Of a stretch of DNA of 9,201 nucleotides, positions 5,547-9,201 are shown piece after piece. The DNA lies in contig DRLE01000136.1 in NCBI GenBank assembly GCA_011051475.1, forward strand, positions 1-9,201. The letters run 5' to 3'. Under the pieces are notes generated by a model. The model ran no database searches. It was not told the DNA's origin and saw nothing but the letters and a program-made list of their open reading frames with translations. Source of the DNA: Gammaproteobacteria bacterium (GTDB lineage: Bacteria > Pseudomonadota > Gammaproteobacteria > SZUA-229). How positions within the stretch are numbered: position 1 is the first letter of the stretch; every line of letters begins with the position of its first letter. The position numbers and the translations under genes were made by a program.

Positions 5547-5882
5547 ATGTCTACTATTGATGTAAACGGTAAACAAATTGAAGTCGATGAAGAAGGTTAC
5601 CTGGCTAACCTGAACGACTGGGAACCAGCTGTAGCCGAAGTTATGGCTGCCGCCGAAGACCAGGAATTAACTGATGAACACTGGGACATCATTAACTTCC
5701 TGCGCGAGTACTACGAAGAATACCAGATTGCACCTGCAGTACGTGTTCTGACCAAGGCTGTTGGCAAGAAACTGGGTAAGGAAAAAGGCAACAGCAAGTA
5801 CCTGTACGAACTGTTCCCTTACGGTCCTGGTAAACAGGCCTGTAAGTATGCCGGTCTGCCAAAACCGACTGGTTGCGTATAA
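5547..5882 (+). CDS. dsrC: DsrC, sulfur-carrier protein with two C-terminal cysteines
   Basis: DsrC carries sulfur on its flexible C-terminal arm, as substrate of DsrAB and of the membrane complex. The 111-residue protein ends KQACKYAGLPKPTGCV, with C99 and the penultimate C110 spaced by ten residues, the CX10C arrangement of true DsrC. The insert KKLGKEKGNSKY (residues 74-85) also separates it from the shorter TusE proteins. Both cysteines being present argues for full function in the sulfur cycle rather than a regulatory DsrC-like paralogue. The frame is open eight codons further upstream to a GTG at 5523, but GAGGA seven bases before the ATG at 5547 and the family start MSTIDVNGKQIE fix the start. 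Hairpins follow directly after the stop codon. Confidence 0.98.
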   Translation: MSTIDVNGKQIEVDEEGYLANLNDWEPAVAEVMAAAEDQELTDEHWDIINFLREYYEEYQIAPAVRVLTKAVGKKLGKEKGNSKYLYELFPYGPGKQACKYAGLPKPTGCV

Positions 5883-5926
5883 GCCCGGACGCTTGTACCC
5901 ATAAAGTCCGGGGGCTTTCTCCCCCG
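5883..5926 (+). terminator. Two overlapping, mutually exclusive hairpins after dsrC
   Basis: GCCCGGAC (5883-5890) pairs with GTCCGGGGGC (5906-5915), apart from two unpaired G bases, and TTTCT follows. This is a fair intrinsic terminator two bases after the dsrC reading frame ends. The same G-run (CGGGGG, 5909-5914) can instead pair with CCCCCG (5921-5926) across a CTTTCT loop. The two structures share bases and exclude each other. This may set partial termination after dsrC or protect the dsrC mRNA. Confidence 0.6.
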
Positions 5927-5931
5927 CGACT

Positions 5932-5968
5932 TTAAATAAGCCACATTCACCCAATGTGCCTTATTTAA
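5932..5968. repeat. Long inverted repeat between dsrC and dsrM
   Basis: TTAAATAAGCCACATT (5932-5947) and AATGTGCCTTATTTAA (5953-5968) are inverted with 15 of 16 positions complementary and a loop of five bases. The only mismatch is C5941/C5959. A T-G pair extends it outward. This is the longest stem in the window; it lacks a T-run, so it is not a standard terminator. Further downstream GTTGAAG (5970-5976) and CTTCAAC (5996-6002) form another 7-bp pair. A role in mRNA processing or as a protein-binding site is possible. Confidence 0.7.
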
Positions 5969-6113
5969 GGTTGAAGATGATCGCACGATGAACCGCTTCA
6001 ACAGCAGATACAGCTTGCGACAACTGTAAAATAACGGCTGACAGTGGCAGCTGACACAATAAGATTCATTTAACGAGACCACGTCTACGAGCCAGGTCCA
6101 TGAGAAACAGGCA

Positions 6114-6872
6114 ATGAACACACTTAGTATTTTGTATATCTTTCTGTTTTACGTCGCCATGATTGCACTGGTCGCAGGTATAATTAACAAGCTGCTGCAA
6201 TACAAGCGCGTACCTGCCCCACTGAAAATCGCGGTAACCCCTGCTCCGCTGACCAAACCGGGCGTTGTCTACCGGTTCTTCACCGAAGTGGTGCTGTTTA
6301 ACAGCCTGTTCCGCGCCACCAAGTGGACCTGGATCTTCAGCTTCCTTTTTCATGCTTCCCTGCTGCTGGCCTTTTTCCGCCATCTGCGCTACGTGATTTC
6401 GCCTGATTCATTCATCTGGCCACTGGTCAACAATCTGGTTGTACAGAGCTTTGGCCACTATGCCGGCTTTACCATGCTGATCGGTCTGCTCGGCCTGCTG
6501 GCACGCCGTATCTTTGTCGACCGCGTACGTTACATCTCATCACCTTCCGACTACCTGATGCTGCTGCTTATCCTGGGCATCGCAGGCAGCGGATTATCCA
6601 TTGTCTATGTCTCGCACACCGACATTGTGCAGCTGAAAGCCTTTATTATGGGCCTGTTCTACTTTGACTGGCAGAACCTGCCGTCTGATACCCTGCTGCT
6701 GGCACATGTGACAATGGTACTGTTCCTGGCACTGATCTTCCCGGTCAGCAAGCTGTTACACGCGCCAGGCCTGTTTATGGCACCGACCCGTTACCAGCTG
6801 GACAACCCGCGTGAAAAACGCCACCTGTCCGAATGGGGCGCCGAACTCGAAAAAGACGGCCGAAACAGTTAA
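6114..6872 (+). CDS. dsrM: DsrM, heme b membrane subunit of the DsrMKJOP complex
   Basis: DsrM is a NarI-like diheme cytochrome b that passes electrons between the quinone pool and DsrK in the cytoplasmic membrane. The 252-residue protein has five hydrophobic segments near residues 5-25, 72-90, 113-133, 147-166 and 195-215. Candidate heme ligands are H80 and H90 in the second segment, and H198 and H216 around the fifth. Their spacings of 10 and 18 residues equal those of the NarI ligands. The short length is like DsrM of sulfur oxidisers. The ribosome binding site is weak (GAGA eight bases before the ATG), unlike the strong ones of the soluble subunits. A 231-bp gap with several hairpins separates it from dsrC, so its expression is probably lower than that of dsrC. 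dsrK follows after 65 bp. Confidence 0.95.
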   Translation: MNTLSILYIFLFYVAMIALVAGIINKLLQYKRVPAPLKIAVTPAPLTKPGVVYRFFTEVVLFNSLFRATKWTWIFSFLFHASLLLAFFRHLRYVISPDSFIWPLVNNLVVQSFGHYAGFTMLIGLLGLLARRIFVDRVRYISSPSDYLMLLLILGIAGSGLSIVYVSHTDIVQLKAFIMGLFYFDWQNLPSDTLLLAHVTMVLFLALIFPVSKLLHAPGLFMAPTRYQLDNPREKRHLSEWGAELEKDGRNS

Positions 6873-6937
6873 ACAAGCATACTAATCGAACTGGACATAA
6901 AGCACCCTGACAAGAGCAACATTGCTGAGAAATAAAA

Positions 6938-8485
6938 ATGGCTGATTACGAAGTACCAGAAACGCATGAATTTCCCATCATCCCCTCCATTATGGAAGGT
7001 GCGATGGCGCACAGCTCACCCTTTGTTGCCGGTGAAGAATTCCAGTCCGATATGGGTTTCCCCAGCCCCGAGGAACCCGGACAGCTGATTGACGGCTGGC
7101 ACGAAAAGTTCCTCGAGCTGATGAAAGACAAGCTCAGCAAGTACCGTTCGCTGCAGGTGTTTATGGACATCTGCGTCAAGTGCGGCGCCTGCACCGACAA
7201 GTGTCACTACTTCATCGGCACCGCCGACCCGAAAAACATGCCGGTTGCCCGCCAGGATCTGCTGCGCAAGGTTTACCGCCGTTATTTCACCTTTGCCGGT
7301 AAATATTTCCCGAAACTCGTCGGCGCGGTTGACCTGACCGAAGATGTCATCCATCAGATGTACAGCTACTACCACCAGTGCTCGGAATGCCGCCGTTGCG
7401 CCGTGTTCTGCCCGTTTGGTATCGATACTGCCGAAGTTACCATGGCTGCCCGTGACATGCTGGCACAGATCGGTATGGGTCAGAAATACTCCAACCAGAT
7501 TATTCCCAAGGTTCACAAGATCGGTAACAACCTCGGCCTGCCCGAGCCTGCACTGGCCGATACCCTGGAAGGTCTGGAAGAAGAAGTCGAAGACGACATT
7601 GGCGTCAAGGTTCGCTTCCCGCTGGACGAAAAAGGCGCTGAAATCCTGATGGTTACCCCGTCAGCCGACTTCTTCGCCGAACCGCATATCGACGGCCTGA
7701 TCGGCTACGGCAAGGTATTCCATGCTGCCGGCGTTACCTGGACATTAAGCTCCAAGGCATCCGAGGCCGCCAACTTCGGCCTGTTTATCGGTAACTATGA
7801 GCACATGCGCCAGATTTCCCTGCGTATTCGTGACGCCGCGAAAGAGCTGGGCGTAAAACGTATTATATTCGGTGAGTGTGGTCACGCCTGGCGCGTTGCC
7901 TACAATCACCTGAACACACTGGCCGGTCCATGGGACTTCCTCGACCAGAACTACCCGATTCCGCAGCATATTCTTGAATTCACCAAGGACTGCCTGGATC
8001 GCGGCATTCTGAATATCGACAAGTCAGAAAACGATCACATGACACTGACCTTCCATGATTCATGCAATATCGCCCGCGCATCACGCATCGGCGATACACC
8101 CGGAAGCCAGTTCACCACGCCGCGCGAGGTTATACAGGCGGTCTGCAACAATTACCATGACATGTCGCAGGACACCATTTTTGACCAGACCTTCTGCTGC
8201 GGTGGCGGCGGCGGTCTGCTCACCGATGACCTGATGGAGCTGCGCATTAAAGGTGCCCTGCCCCGTATGGAAGCCCTTAAAAATGTTTCCAAGGATCACG
8301 GCGTAACACATATGGCTGCAATCTGCGCCATCTGTAAGTCACAGTTTACAAAAGTCCTGCCCTATTACGGCATGACCATGGACCAGATTGTCAGTGTTCA
8401 CCAGCTGGTGAGCAATGCAATTATTCTCGAAGGACAGGGTGAAGAAGCTGAAGACAGCGATGACACCGATGACGAAGCTGCCTGA
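6938..8485 (+). CDS. dsrK: DsrK, HdrD-like Fe-S subunit of the DsrMKJOP complex
   Basis: DsrK faces the cytoplasm on DsrM and is thought to act on the DsrC disulfide/trisulfide cycle through a heterodisulfide-reductase-type cluster. In the 515-residue protein, two ferredoxin motifs are complete: C79, C82, C85, C89 (CVKCGACTDKC) and C148, C151, C154, C158 (CSECRRCAVFC). The C-terminal cysteine-rich (CCG-type) part contains C314 in GECGHAW, C376 in FHDSC, C420-C421 in FCCGGGGG and C463/C466 in ICAICK. These are candidates for a noncubane [4Fe-4S] site. The last 18 residues are a very acidic tail (nine D/E residues plus a Ser/Thr) with no known role. The binding site before the ATG is weak (GAGA, seven bases). 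The gene sits between dsrM and dsrL as in Allochromatium. Confidence 0.96.
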   Translation: MADYEVPETHEFPIIPSIMEGAMAHSSPFVAGEEFQSDMGFPSPEEPGQLIDGWHEKFLELMKDKLSKYRSLQVFMDICVKCGACTDKCHYFIGTADPKNMPVARQDLLRKVYRRYFTFAGKYFPKLVGAVDLTEDVIHQMYSYYHQCSECRRCAVFCPFGIDTAEVTMAARDMLAQIGMGQKYSNQIIPKVHKIGNNLGLPEPALADTLEGLEEEVEDDIGVKVRFPLDEKGAEILMVTPSADFFAEPHIDGLIGYGKVFHAAGVTWTLSSKASEAANFGLFIGNYEHMRQISLRIRDAAKELGVKRIIFGECGHAWRVAYNHLNTLAGPWDFLDQNYPIPQHILEFTKDCLDRGILNIDKSENDHMTLTFHDSCNIARASRIGDTPGSQFTTPREVIQAVCNNYHDMSQDTIFDQTFCCGGGGGLLTDDLMELRIKGALPRMEALKNVSKDHGVTHMAAICAICKSQFTKVLPYYGMTMDQIVSVHQLVSNAIILEGQGEEAEDSDDTDDEAA

Positions 8486-8594
8486 CAGCATAGCCTGCAG
8501 GCATTAAAAAAAGATTATTAAAACACGATAAACACTTATTATTTGACTCACACCTGAGGGTAACACCTGGGGTTCAAGCGACAGGAGAACTGGC

Positions 8595-9201
8595 ATGGCC
8601 ACTTCCAAAGAAGATATGCAAAACACGAAGTTAACCTTCAGAAAATTTGAAGACGGTGATACCGACTGGCATGGCCTCAACAACAAAATCTTCACCCAGG
8701 ACAGATCACACAAATGTCCTACTTATGTGCACCGCACACCACCCTGTCAGGGCAGCTGCCCTTCAGGCGAGGACATTCGTGGTTATCTGGACATTATCCG
8801 TGGTGTTGAAACTCCGCCGGAAGGCGTTTCCATGCAGGAATATGCCTTCCGCCGCTCTACCGATGCCAACCCTTTCCCTTCAATGATGGGTCGTGTCTGC
8901 CCTGCGCCATGTCAGGATGGCTGCAACCGTAACCAGGTTGAAGACTTCGTCGGCATTAACGCTGTTGAGCAGTACATTGGTGACACCGCTTTCAAGGAAG
9001 GCTTTACATTCGATAACAGTGCCGAAATGACCGGCAAGAAAGTTGCTATCGTCGGTGGTGGCCCCGGCGGTATGGCCGCGGCCTACCAGCTGCGCCGCAA
9101 AGGTATTGCTTCTACCATTTTCGACGAACACGATGAACTCGGTGGTATGATGCGCTACGGCATCCCCGGCTATCGTACACCTCGCGACTTCCTCGATAAC
9201 G
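8595..9201 (+). CDS. dsrL: DsrL, NADPH/NADH:acceptor oxidoreductase, N-terminal part (cut by window edge)
   Basis: DsrL is a GltD-like iron-sulfur flavoprotein that interacts with DsrAB and passes the electrons of sulfite formation to NAD(P)+ in sulfur oxidisers. The window holds 202 codons of a protein that is usually about 650 residues long. An AGGAG site seven bases before the ATG at 8595 supports the start. Cysteines C41, C51, C55 (PPCQGSCPSG) and C102, C106, C110 (CPAPCQDGC) fit the two N-terminal [4Fe-4S] clusters of the GltD type. VAIVGGGPGGMAAA (residues 150-163) is the FAD-binding GxGxxG motif, and DELGGMMRYGIPGYR (180-194) is the usual segment after it. The NAD(P)-binding and ferredoxin-like C-terminal domains, which decide the DsrL subtype, are outside the window. 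Confidence 0.95.
   Translation, partial: MATSKEDMQNTKLTFRKFEDGDTDWHGLNNKIFTQDRSHKCPTYVHRTPPCQGSCPSGEDIRGYLDIIRGVETPPEGVSMQEYAFRRSTDANPFPSMMGRVCPAPCQDGCNRNQVEDFVGINAVEQYIGDTAFKEGFTFDNSAEMTGKKVAIVGGGPGGMAAAYQLRRKGIASTIFDEHDELGGMMRYGIPGYRTPRDFLDN

Noticed and set aside
6015..6032. Promoter for dsrM (TTGCGA and TAAAAT)
   Set aside because: The two boxes are only six bases apart, and no other pair with proper spacing was found in the dsrC-dsrM gap.
8479..8503. Terminator after dsrK (TGCCTG/CAGGCA stem, with an inner GCCTGCAGGC palindrome)
   Set aside because: The stem is short and is followed by A-rich, not T-rich, sequence on the plus strand, and the operon continues into dsrL.

Overview
The window looks like chromosomal DNA of a gammaproteobacterial sulfur oxidiser (Chromatiales or a related lineage). 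It carries the 5' two thirds of an oxidative (reverse) dsr operon on the plus strand in the order dsrA-dsrB-dsrE-dsrF-dsrH-dsrC-dsrM-dsrK-dsrL, the same order as in Allochromatium vinosum. The presence of dsrEFH and dsrL, which mark sulfur oxidisers rather than sulfate reducers, sets the likely direction: sulfane sulfur to sulfite. dsrL is cut by the window edge; the rest of it and any dsrJOP/N/R/S genes would lie beyond.

Layout. (1) 1-394, minus strand: a partial gene whose N-terminus resembles the Cas6/Cmx6-like family, preceded by a 62-codon unknown gene in the same short operon. (2) 476-552: a 7-bp tandem repeat and a strong small hairpin at the 3' end of the next gene. (3) 529-1431, minus strand: a TauD/TfdA-type Fe(II)/2-oxoglutarate dioxygenase of 300 aa. 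(4) 1432-1917: a 486-bp divergent intergenic region with a good sigma70-like promoter for dsrA, an inverted repeat over its -10 box, and a minus-strand terminator-like hairpin. (5) 1918-9201: the dsr genes, each with a readable ribosome binding site, with hairpins in the dsrA-dsrB and dsrC-dsrM gaps.

How the genes work together (established for the family): DsrEFH passes sulfane sulfur through conserved cysteines to DsrC. DsrAB siroheme sulfite reductase, working in reverse with DsrL as electron-accepting partner, releases sulfite. The DsrMKJOP membrane complex handles the DsrC redox cycle, with DsrM as the heme b membrane subunit and DsrK as the HdrD-like Fe-S subunit. All key cysteines and histidines that I could check in DsrA, B, E, H, C, M, K and the N-terminal part of DsrL are present, so the system looks intact.

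The dsr cluster itself is well described. The less described parts are the divergent dioxygenase/small-ORF/Cas6-like group and the regulatory structures: the inverted repeat over the dsrA promoter, the hairpin between dsrA and dsrB, and a run of hairpins after dsrC.
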